A DNA stretch of 64,000 bases. Origin: Micromonospora rhizosphaerae (GTDB taxonomy: Bacteria > Actinomycetota > Actinomycetes > Mycobacteriales > Micromonosporaceae). The stretch is taken from NCBI RefSeq assembly GCF_900091465.1, contig NZ_FMHV01000002.1, forward strand, positions 2,666,001-2,730,000. Direction: 5' to 3'. The notes under the pieces were generated by a model. The model was not told the DNA's origin. It searched no databases and was given only the letters and a program-made list of their open reading frames with translations. Position numbers and translations under genes: made by a program. Every line of letters starts with the position of its first letter. Position 1 is the stretch's first letter. Shown one piece after another: positions 52,398-61,986 of this stretch.

Positions 52398-54776
52398 GTG
52401 GTGCTTGCGCGATCACCCAATACTGCGGTCGTGTGGGCCGCCTTGTTGATTCTGCTGAGCACCTATTTTGTCCTGAGCCAGGTCGGCGTCGCCGACGGCG
52501 GCGCGGCGTTCTGGGCGCTCACGGCGGCGGCATTGTTCGCCGTGTTGCTGCTCTGGCGCGCCGCGCGCAATAGCGTCGTACCCGAACTGGAGCCTGTCCC
52601 TCGTTCGAAGCTGGCACGTCGCGTACTGGCGCTGGTCGTCCTGACCTATCTCAGCACATCCCTGGTGAGCGGGCTCGTCGCCGGTTTCGCGCCAGCGGTT
52701 CCGCCCGGTGGTTCTCCTGATCACGCCATTGCCATCAACCTGCGGTTGAACACCACCGTAGGGTGGCCCATCATCATGATCATCATCTTCCAACTGGGAC
52801 GCCTGTCTGGGACATGGCTGGCCGTCAGGAGACCTTTTCGATGGCTCGGGTCGATATCCGTGATTCCGGCCCTGGTCTCATTAGCGCTGCACCCTGTGGC
52901 CATTGCCTTTTCCCAGAGGTACGACAGCATCCCACCGCGTAGCCTCGTAGAGACAGCTCCGCGGATGGTCGCCGGAACCGTCCTGATCTTCTGCGCCCTG
53001 GCCCTCGGCAATCTGAGCCGGCGAGAATCGCTGAGACGGCCTGGGTCTGTGGCGAGCCGCGATGGTGGCACCAACCCTGGTGAGGGCGACACCGGCCAAG
53101 TCGTCGCGCCGAATCGAGCCACCGAGGGTGGGCCGATGACGAGGCACGCGGAGTCCGATGCCGGTGTGGCGCGAGCCAGCGTGCTGCTGGAGGTCGGCCG
53201 GATCGAGGCCGCACGGCGGGAGATCGCGGCCGTGCTGGCCGGCGATCCGGACAACGTCGAGGCGCTGTACGTGTTGGCCCGCTCGTACCAGGCGGAGGAC
53301 GAGTTCGCCGCCATGCAGGACGCGGCGGCGCGGGCCGTTGCGGTCGCGCCCGGACAGCACGAGGGTCACCTGCTGCTCGCGTTCGCCCAGATCGGTGTGG
53401 AAGACCCGACGGCGGCACGAGCCAGCGCGCTGGAGACGATCCGTCTGGCGCCCGAGGATTGGCGCGGGTACGCCGCGCTTGCGCTCGCCTCGCTCAACCT
53501 CGGGCAGCCGCGCCGCGCGTTCCGGACGATCAAGCGGGCGGTGGGTCTGGCCCCGGAGTCGGCCGGCCCGCACTACATCCGGGCACTCATGTTCCACTCG
53601 ATCGGCTGGAACCTGTTCGCCAGTCGGTCGTACCGCCGGGCGCTGGCGCTCGACCCGGAGCACAAGGCGGCGCTCACCGGGCTCGGTCGCGTCGCGGCCA
53701 CCCGAGGGTGGCTGGCGGCCGCCGCCGGGCATGTCAGCGCGGTACTGGCCGCGGAACCGACCAACCATGCCGCCCGCACCGAACTGGATCGGGTGGTCAT
53801 CGGCGGCTTCGTTGGTTGGGCGATGATGTCGGTCTGGACGGCCGGCTTCTTCGGCATGTTCGCCATGCTTCCGTGGATGTGGCTGCTGGCGCTGCTGCCG
53901 CCCGCGCTGTGGTTGCTGTTGGCCGCCCGGACTTGGCGCGCCCTCTCCCCGGGCGCGCGGGTATACGCCGAACACGTGGTCCGCACGGACATCCGGGCCC
54001 GCGTGCGCCTGTTCGGGCTGGCACTGTGCGCGCTCACCGCAGCCGGGCTGATCATCAACGCGCTGCGCCAGGATCCGGACCGGCCGCCGTCGGCCGCCAT
54101 GGCGGTCGTGATGGTGGCGCACTTCCTGACGCTGATCGTCAGCGCGGCGGCGTTTGTCACCGTCGACCGCAAGGTCTCCGGCCCGCCGCCCCCCGCGCCC
54201 GGATCCTCCTCAGGGCCGGGCACTTCCCCGGCGGGTGCTTCGCCGGCGGGCGTTCGGCAGGCAGCCGCCTCGGGGCCGGCCCCCTCCACGTTCGCGCAAC
54301 CGCGGGCCACCGACCTGCTCGCCGAGCAGCGCGAGGGGTCCCACGCGGGCCGGTGGGCGATGCGGCTGGCCCGTGCCGGAGCGCTGTTCGCGGTGGTGCC
54401 GCTCTTGGTGAGCGCGGATCCGCCGGCGCCGTGGCCGAGCCGGGCGATCGTCGGCACCATCGCGCTTGCCGGGTTCCTCGGTTACGGCGCGTGGTCGCGG
54501 CGCCGGCTCATTCTCCGCCCCGGCCGGCAGAACGCCGCGCTCGGGATGCTGCTCGGCCCGCTGACCCTGGCCGCGCTGGTGGAGCTGGTCGCCATCGCGT
54601 TGGCCGCGGTCCTACCGTCCTCCGCGATGCCACTGCCGGAGATTGTCGCCGTGCCGGCGGTCCTGGCCACCTGCGCGGGCCTGGTGGCCTGGCTGGGTTG
54701 GTTGCTCTTCGCCGGCGCCCGTGGCCTCGCCCGCCTCGCCCTCAACTCACGCCAAGATTCCTCACATCGCCTTTAA
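52398..54776 (+). CDS. multi-span membrane protein with TPR domain
   Basis: 792 residues. About six N-terminal spans (VVWAALLILLSTYFVLSQVG, RRVLALVVLTYLSTSLVSGL, WPIIMIIIFQLG) are followed by a linker, TPR-like repeats from about residue 250 (ARASVLLEVGRIEAARREIA, ALYVLARSYQAEDEFAAMQD, GYAALALASLNLGQPRRAFR) and more C-terminal spans. An in-frame ATG at 53136 begins the TPR part, so this may be two genes fused or misjoined. Function unknown. Confidence 0.65.
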   Translation: MVLARSPNTAVVWAALLILLSTYFVLSQVGVADGGAAFWALTAAALFAVLLLWRAARNSVVPELEPVPRSKLARRVLALVVLTYLSTSLVSGLVAGFAPAVPPGGSPDHAIAINLRLNTTVGWPIIMIIIFQLGRLSGTWLAVRRPFRWLGSISVIPALVSLALHPVAIAFSQRYDSIPPRSLVETAPRMVAGTVLIFCALALGNLSRRESLRRPGSVASRDGGTNPGEGDTGQVVAPNRATEGGPMTRHAESDAGVARASVLLEVGRIEAARREIAAVLAGDPDNVEALYVLARSYQAEDEFAAMQDAAARAVAVAPGQHEGHLLLAFAQIGVEDPTAARASALETIRLAPEDWRGYAALALASLNLGQPRRAFRTIKRAVGLAPESAGPHYIRALMFHSIGWNLFASRSYRRALALDPEHKAALTGLGRVAATRGWLAAAAGHVSAVLAAEPTNHAARTELDRVVIGGFVGWAMMSVWTAGFFGMFAMLPWMWLLALLPPALWLLLAARTWRALSPGARVYAEHVVRTDIRARVRLFGLALCALTAAGLIINALRQDPDRPPSAAMAVVMVAHFLTLIVSAAAFVTVDRKVSGPPPPAPGSSSGPGTSPAGASPAGVRQAAASGPAPSTFAQPRATDLLAEQREGSHAGRWAMRLARAGALFAVVPLLVSADPPAPWPSRAIVGTIALAGFLGYGAWSRRRLILRPGRQNAALGMLLGPLTLAALVELVAIALAAVLPSSAMPLPEIVAVPAVLATCAGLVAWLGWLLFAGARGLARLALNSRQDSSHRL

Positions 54777-55044
54777 GTAGCTCTATATCGACAGTTTCCG
54801 TCCTTCCGAGCACGACGACCCGGTTAGTTTGTGCTATCCGCCCACCCAGTTCGGTAGCGTTCGACATCCATTGGCAGCTTGTACGCGGATCCCCCGACGG
54901 GGGTCAGCGCCAGTTGGTCGATGAGTTGGTGGGTGGGCTATCGGCAGGGTCAAGGGGTTACCAGGTGCTTTGCCCGTGGGTACCGTGGGGCACGACGGCG
55001 GCCAAGTGGCCTGCGATGCATCCCGCGCTATGAGGAGGTTCGGG

Positions 55045-56256
55045 ATGGACCCGATGCCGGAGCTGACCTTCGGGCAGCGACTCAAGGTCTACCGTGAACG
55101 CTCGGGTAAGACGCGCGCCGTGCTCGGCGGGTTGGTCGGCCGTAGCGCCGAGTGGGTCAAGGCCGTCGAGACCGACCGCATCCTGCCGCCGCGGATCCAC
55201 ATGCTCGATCGCATCGCCCGCGCCCTCAAGGTCGACGTATCCGTCCTGATCGGGGAGTTGAGCGATCGATCTGAGGTCGTCAACGGGCCGGAGCATCCGG
55301 CGCTCGCCTCGGTCCGCGACGCCGTCAACCGCTTCACGTTGTCCGACGGATTGTCACCGCAGCCACTGGAGCAGATCAGGGCCCGGCTCAGCGCAGCCTG
55401 GCGGGCACGTCACCAGGCGTCAGACCACCGGACGGTGCTCGGCGCTCTGCTGCCGGACCTGGTCCGGGACGCGCAATACGCAGCGCTGACGTACGAAGGT
55501 GACGAGCGGCGCCAGGCACATGTACTGCTCGCCGAAGTGCTCGGCCTAGCCCAGATGTTCCTCGCCTACCAGCCCGCCGCCGAACTCCTGTGGCGCGTGG
55601 CTGACCGGGCAATGGTGGCGGCGCAGGAGTCGGGAGACCCGGAGGCGCTGGCCTGCGCGGGGTGGTTCCTGTGTCAGGTGCACCGGGACGCCGGGGACTG
55701 GGACAGCGCCATGGCGGTCACGCTCGACCTGGTCTCGGCGTTGGAAGCGCGGGCGGCCGATGCTAATGGGAACTTGCTCGCGCTCTGGGGTGCCCTGAAC
55801 TTCGAAGCGGCCTACACCGCCGCTCGGGCCGGCGAGGAGGGCCATGCCTGGCGGTACTGGGATCAGGCGGACCGGGTGGCCCGGCGACTGCCGAAGGGCT
55901 TTTACCAGCGGCAGACGTCGTTCTCGCGGGTCATCATGGGCGCCCACGCCGTGACTGTCGCCGTCGAGTTGCAGAAGGTCGGTGAGGCGGTGCGGCAGGC
56001 CAACCGTCTCGACCCGGCGGCGATCCCGTCGAAGCCGCGTCGGGCACGGCACCTGATCGAGGTGGCCCGCGGCCACTACGGCAAGGGCGACAAGGCGGCC
56101 ACCGTGGCGACTCTTCGCGAGGCATACGAGTCCGCGCCGGAGACGATCCGCTTCAACGGCTACGCCCGGCAGATCACCCTCGACCTGCTGGACGGCCCCC
56201 GGGCCGTGCGCAATGACGTTCACGACCTCGCGCTGAAGGTCGGCCTCGTCAGCTGA
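55045..56256 (+). CDS. XRE-family regulator with TPR-like C-terminus
   Basis: 403 residues from ATG 55045, chosen because AGGAGG lies at 55033-55038. The helix-turn-helix is FGQRLKVYRERSGKTRAVLG and GRSAEWVKAVETDRILPPRI. The rest is helical repeats typical of actinomycete XRE sensors (AGWFLCQVHRDAGDWDSAMA). Such regulators commonly precede the small Cys-rich genes seen downstream (56405 onward) and may control them. Confidence 0.85.
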   Translation: MDPMPELTFGQRLKVYRERSGKTRAVLGGLVGRSAEWVKAVETDRILPPRIHMLDRIARALKVDVSVLIGELSDRSEVVNGPEHPALASVRDAVNRFTLSDGLSPQPLEQIRARLSAAWRARHQASDHRTVLGALLPDLVRDAQYAALTYEGDERRQAHVLLAEVLGLAQMFLAYQPAAELLWRVADRAMVAAQESGDPEALACAGWFLCQVHRDAGDWDSAMAVTLDLVSALEARAADANGNLLALWGALNFEAAYTAARAGEEGHAWRYWDQADRVARRLPKGFYQRQTSFSRVIMGAHAVTVAVELQKVGEAVRQANRLDPAAIPSKPRRARHLIEVARGHYGKGDKAATVATLREAYESAPETIRFNGYARQITLDLLDGPRAVRNDVHDLALKVGLVS

Positions 56257-56260
56257 TTTA

Positions 56261-56279
56261 GGGGTAGGAACCTTACCCC
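56261..56279. promoter_or_regulatory. GGGGTA..TACCCC inverted repeat
   Basis: GGGGTAGGAACCTTACCCC lies just after the XRE stop; GTAGGTTCCCC follows at 56309, so a related half-site may repeat. It could be an operator for the XRE protein on the following small genes. Confidence 0.35.
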
Positions 56280-56404
56280 TGCCGCACCGTAACGCTACGT
56301 AGGTTCCCCCTCACGGGATGCGGCGGGCGGTGCGGATTCGCCTGGTCGCCGCGTCCCTCTCAGGTGGGGGCGTGAAGCCCTCGTGACTGACGAGGGGGCA
56401 TCCG

Positions 56405-56590
56405 GTGCGGCGCGTCATGTACGAGGAGTACCTGGTCGCCGTCGCCATGACCCTCGCCCGACGGCATCGGCCCGTCTGGTCCTGGCGGCGGTGCCAGCGG
56501 ATCTGCCGCTGCGGAGCCGACCTGCCGTGCCATGCCCGACACCGCATCCCGATCAACCGAGACCACTGGCCGCGGGAGGAGGCGCGGTGA
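56405..56590 (+). CDS. small RRQRL-type Cys-rich protein (chromosomal copy)
   Basis: 61 residues. MRRVMYEEYLVAVAMTLARR, WRRCQRICRCGADLPCHARH, IPINRDHWPREEAR. Paralogue of the gene at 49297. Overlaps the next frame (GTGA at 56587). Confidence 0.7.
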   Translation: MRRVMYEEYLVAVAMTLARRHRPVWSWRRCQRICRCGADLPCHARHRIPINRDHWPREEAR

Positions 56591-57570
56591 ACGACGACCA
56601 GGAGCAGAGCGTCCTCGCCGTACACGTCCGAGGAGTCGACGGCATGTGTGCCGGCTGCCGCGCCTGGTGGTCACGCCTGGCTCCGTACCCGTGCTGGCAG
56701 GTCGAATGGGCGACCAGCCGGCAGGCCCGAGCCATCACCGTGCGCTTTCAAGGACCAACCGTGACCACCCACGGCCCGGTCACGCCGATCTGGACCTGCG
56801 GCGGCTGCGACGCCCCCTGGCCCTGCCTGACCCGCCGTCGCGAGCTACGTGCCGAGTTCGCCGACGCTCCGGTTTCCCTCGCGCTCTACCTCGGCTCTCA
56901 TCCCATCCCGGCCGCCAAGGATCTTCAGTGGATCCCGGCTGGTGAGCTACACCGCAGGTTCCTCGAGTCCACGGCCAAGATGCGACGGATCCCTGAACCT
57001 CTACGAACACCCGCCCACGGACGGGCGGTGATCTGCGTCGACGAGTTCGGGCCGCTGAACCTGCAAGCGCGCCCCGGACGCGCCTGGCGATCCCAGGGCC
57101 AGCCAGCGCGGCTGCGGGTCACCTACGCCCCCGACCAGGGTGTGGCACATGATTGCTGCCCTCGACCTGGCACCGGGCGACTGCACTACCGCATCCGTGA
57201 CCGCAAGCGCTGGCGCGAGTTTCTAGCCTTCATCAAGACCCTGCGCCGCCGCTGGCCCGAGCAGCGCCTATGCCTGATCCTGCACAACTTCTCCCCGCAC
57301 AAGCACCCCGAGGCCCGCGCCTGGTGCGCCGCCAACCACGTCGAACTGGTCTTCCTGCCCACCTACGCGTCCTGGCTGAACTGGATCGAAGCCGAGTTCG
57401 CCGCGGTGCGGTACTTCGCCCCCAACGGCACCGACCACCGCAGCCACGCCGAGCAGGACGCCGCCATCGGCGACTACATCCGCTGGCGCAACGAACGAGC
57501 CCGACCCAAAACCGGATTCGCTACCGAATCCAAGATCCGCCACCCGGATTACCCGTTCAAGGCTGCATGA
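56587..57570 (+). pseudogene. Cys-rich small protein fused to a dead IS630 transposase fragment
   Basis: One 327-codon frame. Residues ~1-130 match the second and third small genes at 49527-50011 joined together (VHVRGVDGMCAGCRAWW, PIWTCGGCDAPWPCLTRRRE, GELHRRFLEST). From about 56975 it becomes an IS630-type DDE transposase lacking its N-terminal HTH: CVDEFGPLNL (first Asp), LILHNFSPHKHP (the second Asp replaced by His) and YASWLNWIEAEFAAVRYF (Glu). Between 57140 and 57185 two compensating frameshifts replace the usual HMxAALDLA strand. Hence an inactive remnant that truncated the host gene. Confidence 0.7.
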
Positions 57571-57614
57571 CGGTGCACTAGACTAGCGGGAGACGCTCGG
57601 GTAGGACCGACGGT

Positions 57615-58346
57615 TCAGCGAGACTTAAATCTCGTTATCCAGTCTGCGTTGAGTTGATCGGCCTGTCGATGGTGCCCGACCCTCAGTTGCCGATCCGGCG
57701 GAACATTCAGACCGAGATAGTCGAGCACCTTTTGTGCTGTGCGGAGCGGATCTGCCGCCAACTCCTCATACGTCACCTCGCAAGGCACGATGCTGTGAGA
57801 GGCGAACCAGACTGTCCAGTCCGCCTCGGATCTCTCGATCGTGGCGACAAGTCGACCAATCAGCTCTTCATCGTAATGAGGATCCTGACCTCCGGGCGCG
57901 ACGGCTTCGCCCGGATGCCAGAAATGGGTTTGCAGTGACTTTGCCCACGACACCGCCTGGGCCACGACGTCGCGTCGCCGCAGGTGAACGAATCTGAGTT
58001 GACCCAACTGGGCGCTCAATAGGTCTACATCCGTCACCGCTGGTATAGATGCGGCGGCGGCAAGGCCACTTATCAGTTCCGGCAGCGTCTCTGCCATGAT
58101 CCTCCCGCCGAAGACACCGTTCGAAGTCTTGCCGGCGGTTAGCGCCGCTCGAACGAACGCTTCGTCGATCCGTCCATCACGCGGTCGGGCTATACGCCAG
58201 TCGTCGGCGTACTCGTTCAAACTCTTGCGATTGAAGTAGGAGGCTGGGTGGCCAGCAACCCCGGACGAGTCCAGCAGACCGCACAGCAAAGTACTTCCCG
58301 AGCGCGGCGTCGCGCAGATCAGGTACGAGTCAAAATCTGGGTGCAT
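57615..58346 (-). CDS. Stf0-type sulfotransferase
   Basis: 243 residues from ATG 58346. YLICATPRSGSTLLCGLLDS is the 5'-phosphosulfate-binding loop and RFVHLRRRDVVAQAVSWAKS the 3'-phosphate-binding region of PAPS sulfotransferases. TYEELAADPLRTAQKVLDYL is the usual C-terminal helix. The mycobacterial Stf0 sulfates trehalose; the substrate here is unknown. The IS701 remnant lies upstream on the other strand. Confidence 0.85.
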   Translation of the reverse strand: MHPDFDSYLICATPRSGSTLLCGLLDSSGVAGHPASYFNRKSLNEYADDWRIARPRDGRIDEAFVRAALTAGKTSNGVFGGRIMAETLPELISGLAAAASIPAVTDVDLLSAQLGQLRFVHLRRRDVVAQAVSWAKSLQTHFWHPGEAVAPGGQDPHYDEELIGRLVATIERSEADWTVWFASHSIVPCEVTYEELAADPLRTAQKVLDYLGLNVPPDRQLRVGHHRQADQLNADWITRFKSR

Positions 58347-58540
58347 CACAGTGGAAGACGGTAGACAAGCGTTGACCTGGGACCAATCCAATTCCCGCAC
58401 GTCGGTCGAGTTGGCGGTGGATGGTCTTGAGGGCGTGGCGCAGGTCATCGGGGTCGGCGGCGGTGAGTACGGCAGCCGCCGTTGGCGGTCTGACCTCGCG
58501 GGATGTGCCTGACCCGGTGTGAGATGGACGGTGCCAGGCC

Positions 58541-58860
58541 CGGCTCTACACCGCGATCGCGCGTCACACCGTGCTGGTCATGGCCGCCCTCGCGATCTGC
58601 GCCGTCGTGGCCGCCCGCCTCAAAGACCGCACCAACACCCAGGCGCCAGCACCGAACACGCCCGACCAACCGCCGCCCCCGAACCCGGGATGATCCCGCT
58701 GACCGTCCCCGAGGTGAAACGGCTACTCGCCGACGCCATCGGGCACCCGAACCCGCCCGACCACCACACGCACTGGCGCAACTGGCGACGCCACCAAGCC
58801 CGCTCACGCTGGTACCACCAACGCATGCGACTCAACCGTGACTATGCCCTGGTCATCGCG
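58541..58860 (+). pseudogene. C-terminal remnant of an IS701-family transposase
   Basis: The first frame reads RLYTAIARHTVLVMAALAIC, RLKDRTNTQAPAP and stops at 58691. The next frame continues IPLTVPEVKRLLADAIGHPN and HWRNWRRHQARSRWYHQRMR. Together they resemble the end of actinobacterial IS701-like transposases, broken by a frameshift. No N-terminal part remains. Confidence 0.55.
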
Positions 58861-58986
58861 ACTTTGCCGATGTGTACGAGCTCGAACTGCCGACTCTCCA
58901 TCGGACGGATCTGTGGCCGGCCGATGAGTTTGGGATGCTGCGCAGGTCTAGCTACCGACACCATCTGACTGGAAGGGATCACCGCG

Positions 58987-59601
58987 ATGGCAAAGGTCAT
59001 CTCCACGCTGTTCATCTCGGCCGACGGTGTGGCCGAGATCGACCCCGATTGGCACTTCCCGTACTTCGACGAGAACATGGGCCGCGCCGTCGGCGAGGAC
59101 TATGACACCGCTGACGTGCTGCTCATCGGCCGGGAGACCTACGACAGCTTCGCCGGAGCATGGCCCGACCGCGAGGCGGCGGGTGGGGACGACGCACCGT
59201 TCGCCAAGCAACTCGGGGACGTGCGCAAGGTGGTCGTCTCGCGCCAGCCGCTGGAGTTCTCCTGGCGCAACTCCGAGCTGATCAAGGGCGATCTCCTCGA
59301 TGCCGTCACCTCGCTCAAGGCCGATGCTGGTATCAGAGGCATCCTCATCCCCGGCTCGATCTCCGTGGTGCAGCAGCTGCTCGCCGCGGGGCTGGTCGAT
59401 GAGCTGCGCCTGCTGGTGCACCCGGTGGCGGCGCGTAAGGGCCGCAGGCTGTTCGACGATGGCGATGCGCCGTACCACCTGAGGATGACGGCGACTGAGG
59501 CGTTTCCGACGGGCGTAATCCGGGTGATCTACGCGCCGACCGAGGCACCCACCAAGGTCGGCTACGACGAGGTCAAGGACCAGGTGCCCGGCGGGAAATA
59601 G
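58987..59601 (+). CDS. DHFR/RibD-like reductase family protein
   Basis: 204 residues. KVISTLFISADGVAEIDPDW, YDTADVLLIGRETYDSFAGA, VRKVVVSRQPLEFSWRNSEL and ILIPGSISVVQQLLAAGLVD are the fold signature of the RibD C-terminal/DHFR-like family. It probably reduces a small ring compound with NADPH. The tail after KGRRLFDDGD is typical. Single gene. Confidence 0.88.
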   Translation: MAKVISTLFISADGVAEIDPDWHFPYFDENMGRAVGEDYDTADVLLIGRETYDSFAGAWPDREAAGGDDAPFAKQLGDVRKVVVSRQPLEFSWRNSELIKGDLLDAVTSLKADAGIRGILIPGSISVVQQLLAAGLVDELRLLVHPVAARKGRRLFDDGDAPYHLRMTATEAFPTGVIRVIYAPTEAPTKVGYDEVKDQVPGGK

Positions 59602-59759
59602 CCGCCTTCTCGGGGAGGATTGCCGCACCGGGCCACATCCGTCGGTCGGCGATGTGCTCACCTCATACCGCCCCGAGTGGAGCGCGATCTGCGGACGAAC
59701 ATCTCACGTCCCGGCAGCCCAGTGGTCACCTAGCGGCGACTGCGGGATCCGAGTCTGCA

Positions 59760-60149
59760 TTAGGTCGACTCGCCAAAGTCGTTGAGGTCCAGGTCCGCTG
59801 GACAGCCGAAGTCCGCCCCGCAGACCGTGATCGTCGCGGTGGCTGGCTCGGCGCGAACCCACGCCGTGAGGCAACCGGCCGTGAACCGGTGGCGCGAAGC
59901 GCCCGGTTCAGCTATCCAGCCGGCGTCTACCACGACGTCGACGAGCTGCTCAGCCGTTGCGCCGGCGGCGTCGACCGCGTGCAGCGCGTGCTGACCGCTG
60001 AAGACCGCCATGTCGAGGGTGGGGCTCACCGCATCGATCCCGCCCGCCCGGCGGGGCCAGGGCGTCGGAAACCGGGCGGCTGGAGCGCCGTCGCCGGCGA
60101 GGAGCCGGTCGAGGTCGTACGCCGCCAGCTCGTCGTCCCGGCGGATCAC
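59760..60149 (-). CDS. conserved hypothetical protein
   Basis: 129 residues, GTG start (the coding frame seems to extend further upstream without a start). IRRDDELAAYDLDRLLAG, LDMAVFSGQHALHAVDAAGA, ATAEQLVDVVVDAGWIAEPG, RHRFTAGCLTAWVRAEPATA. Alternating strands and helices; no known motif. It lies 176 bp downstream of the ArsR gene on the same strand. Confidence 0.5.
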   Translation of the reverse strand: MIRRDDELAAYDLDRLLAGDGAPAARFPTPWPRRAGGIDAVSPTLDMAVFSGQHALHAVDAAGATAEQLVDVVVDAGWIAEPGASRHRFTAGCLTAWVRAEPATATITVCGADFGCPADLDLNDFGEST

Positions 60150-60324
60150 GACGAGCCGGCGATGCGGCCACCGCTGGACGGCGGGCGTGTCCCCAGTGTG
60201 GGCGACACCGGGTACGCGAGGAGCGCGTTCGCCGGCACGCGGACGGACGCCACGAGGCGAGGGGTGATGCGCACCGGATCATCCTGCCAGCCCTCTATGA
60301 CGGCGCGGTCCTCGACAGTGCCGC

Positions 60325-60690
60325 TCAGCGAGCCCTCTTCGTCGCCCGCTTGCGGGGCGGCGTCAACAGGTCGGCTATCGCCGCGATCGCGGACGGCACC
60401 AGGCGGTAGTACGCCCAGACGCCGCGCTTCTCGCGCTCGAGCAGGCCGGCCTCGGTGAGGATCCGAAGGTGATGGCTCACGGTCGGCTGGGAGAGACCAA
60501 GCGGCGCGGTGAGGTCACTTACGGACGCCTCGCCCTCCGGAGCGGACTGGATCAGACTGAGTAGTCGCAGTCGGGCCGGGTCGGCGAATGCCTTCAGCAC
60601 TCCCGCGAGCCGCTCGGCATCGGCACGCTTAATCGGCTCGCCAGCAAGCGGCGAGATAGCAGGCATTTTTGCAGTTCCCACGCCCTCCAT
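60325..60690 (-). CDS. ArsR-family transcriptional regulator
   Basis: 121 residues (ATG 60666 is an alternative start). RLAGVLKAFADPARLRLLSL, VSDLTAPLGLSQPTVSHHLR and TEAGLLEREKRGVWAYYRLV form the winged helix. There is no ELCVCDL-type Cys pair, so arsenic or cadmium sensing is unlikely. Basic C-terminal tail. Target unknown. Confidence 0.9.
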   Translation of the reverse strand: MEGVGTAKMPAISPLAGEPIKRADAERLAGVLKAFADPARLRLLSLIQSAPEGEASVSDLTAPLGLSQPTVSHHLRILTEAGLLEREKRGVWAYYRLVPSAIAAIADLLTPPRKRATKRAR

Positions 60691-61085
60691 CGTTCCACCA
60701 ACACCATCGATAGGCCGGTGGAACCGGGACCATGACCCCGATGGCGATCGCGAGGCCGGTTGCGAGGGAAGCTGGGGGCCGGGGCGGCGAGGTTACGAAC
60801 AGCCGCTGCCCATCCTCGAGGCGTCATGGACGCTGGGACCGCGTGACACGTTCGTGTCAACGCCGCGACCGCGATGCTCGAACAGATGCGCGAGCTGGCT
60901 ATGAGGACTGAAGCCCAGGCCATCCTGCGCTGCTGCGCCCACGGGCTGACCGACTCGGGCATCGACTCAACGACTCGGCGTGATCTAGGAACGGCTCTTC
61001 AGATCAGGTACCGTCCCCTGTCACATCGTCTATGCACCAACCCGGGCCGCCCGTCATACGGGCGCGGAACTGGAGGGACACAGCC
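60691..61085. other. intergenic region, no gene seen
   Basis: About 395 bp between the leftward ArsR gene and the rightward amino-acid importer. The importer promoter should lie in its right part, near 60970-61060. Confidence 0.4.
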
Positions 61086-61904
61086 GTGAGGTTCCATAGC
61101 GCCGTCCGCAAGGCTGGCCTCATCGTGGCGATTGCCGCCCTCGCAGCGAGCGCGGGATGCGCCAAGAAGGAGGAGGGCGAGGTCCAGGCGAGCGGGGTCA
61201 AGCTCATCGAGAAGGGCAAGTTGACCGTCTGCACCCACCTGCCGTACGCGCCGTTCCAGTCCAAGGATCCCAGCGGCAAGGTGGTCGGGTTCGACGTCGA
61301 CGTGATGGACCTGGTCGCCAAGGAGCTGGGCGTCGAGCAGGCGATCGTCGATACGCCGTTCGAGGGGATCAAGTCCGGCCAGGACCTGAACACGGGCAAG
61401 TGTGACGCGGCCGCTGCCGGTATGACGATCACCGAGGAACGGCAGAAGGTGATGAACTTCTCCAATCCGTACTTCGACGCGACTCAGGCGATGTTGGTCA
61501 AGACCGGCAAGCCGTACAAGTCGCTCGACGACCTCAAGGGCAAGAAGCTCGGCGTCCAGGCCGCGACGACCGGCCGTGACTACGCCAAGAAGTTCGCCGA
61601 CGAGAAGGGCCTGCAGCTCGTCGAGTTCGAGGACCTTGCCGCCGAGCAGCAGGCCCTGGCCAACGGCCAGATCGAGGCCGCCATCAACGACCTGCCGGTC
61701 TGGACCGAGTACATCAAGGAGCACCCGGGCGGATTCGAGGTGGCGGCCGAGTTCGACACCGGCGAGCAGTACGGATTCTCGGTGAAGAAGGACAGCAACC
61801 CGGAACTGCTCAAGAAGATCAACGAGGTGCTGGCCAAGGCCAAGCAGGACGGCACGTACGACAAGATCTACGAGAAGTGGATCGGCAAGCTGCCGAACTC
61901 GTGA
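61086..61904 (+). CDS. polar amino-acid-binding lipoprotein of ABC importer
   Basis: 272 residues from GTG 61086, with GGAGGG upstream. Lipobox LAASAGC, then LTVCTHLPYAPFQSKDPSGK and GFDVDVMDLVAKELGVEQAI, the family-3 solute-binding pattern. LNTGKCDAAAAGMTITEERQ and VMNFSNPYFDATQAMLVK follow. It binds a polar amino acid and feeds the permease encoded next. The hairpin at 61920 may raise its level over the downstream genes. Confidence 0.92.
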   Translation: MRFHSAVRKAGLIVAIAALAASAGCAKKEEGEVQASGVKLIEKGKLTVCTHLPYAPFQSKDPSGKVVGFDVDVMDLVAKELGVEQAIVDTPFEGIKSGQDLNTGKCDAAAAGMTITEERQKVMNFSNPYFDATQAMLVKTGKPYKSLDDLKGKKLGVQAATTGRDYAKKFADEKGLQLVEFEDLAAEQQALANGQIEAAINDLPVWTEYIKEHPGGFEVAAEFDTGEQYGFSVKKDSNPELLKKINEVLAKAKQDGTYDKIYEKWIGKLPNS

Positions 61905-61919
61905 TTCACACTCCTGACC

Positions 61920-61948
61920 GGAGGGCGCGCGCCTGGCGCGCGCCCTCC
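61920..61948 (+). terminator. intercistronic hairpin
   Basis: GGAGGGCGCGCGCC / GGCGCGCGCCCTCC around one base, 15 bp after the binding-protein stop. No U tract. Such stems typically cause partial termination or protect the upstream message. Confidence 0.75.
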
Positions 61949-61986
61949 GCGTCGGCAACCTCCGCACAGTCAAGGAGCGTCGAACC

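Noticed and set aside
59652-60458. A 268-codon plus-strand frame
   Set aside because: It is antisense to the hypothetical gene at 59760 and the ArsR gene and lacks domain-like sequence.
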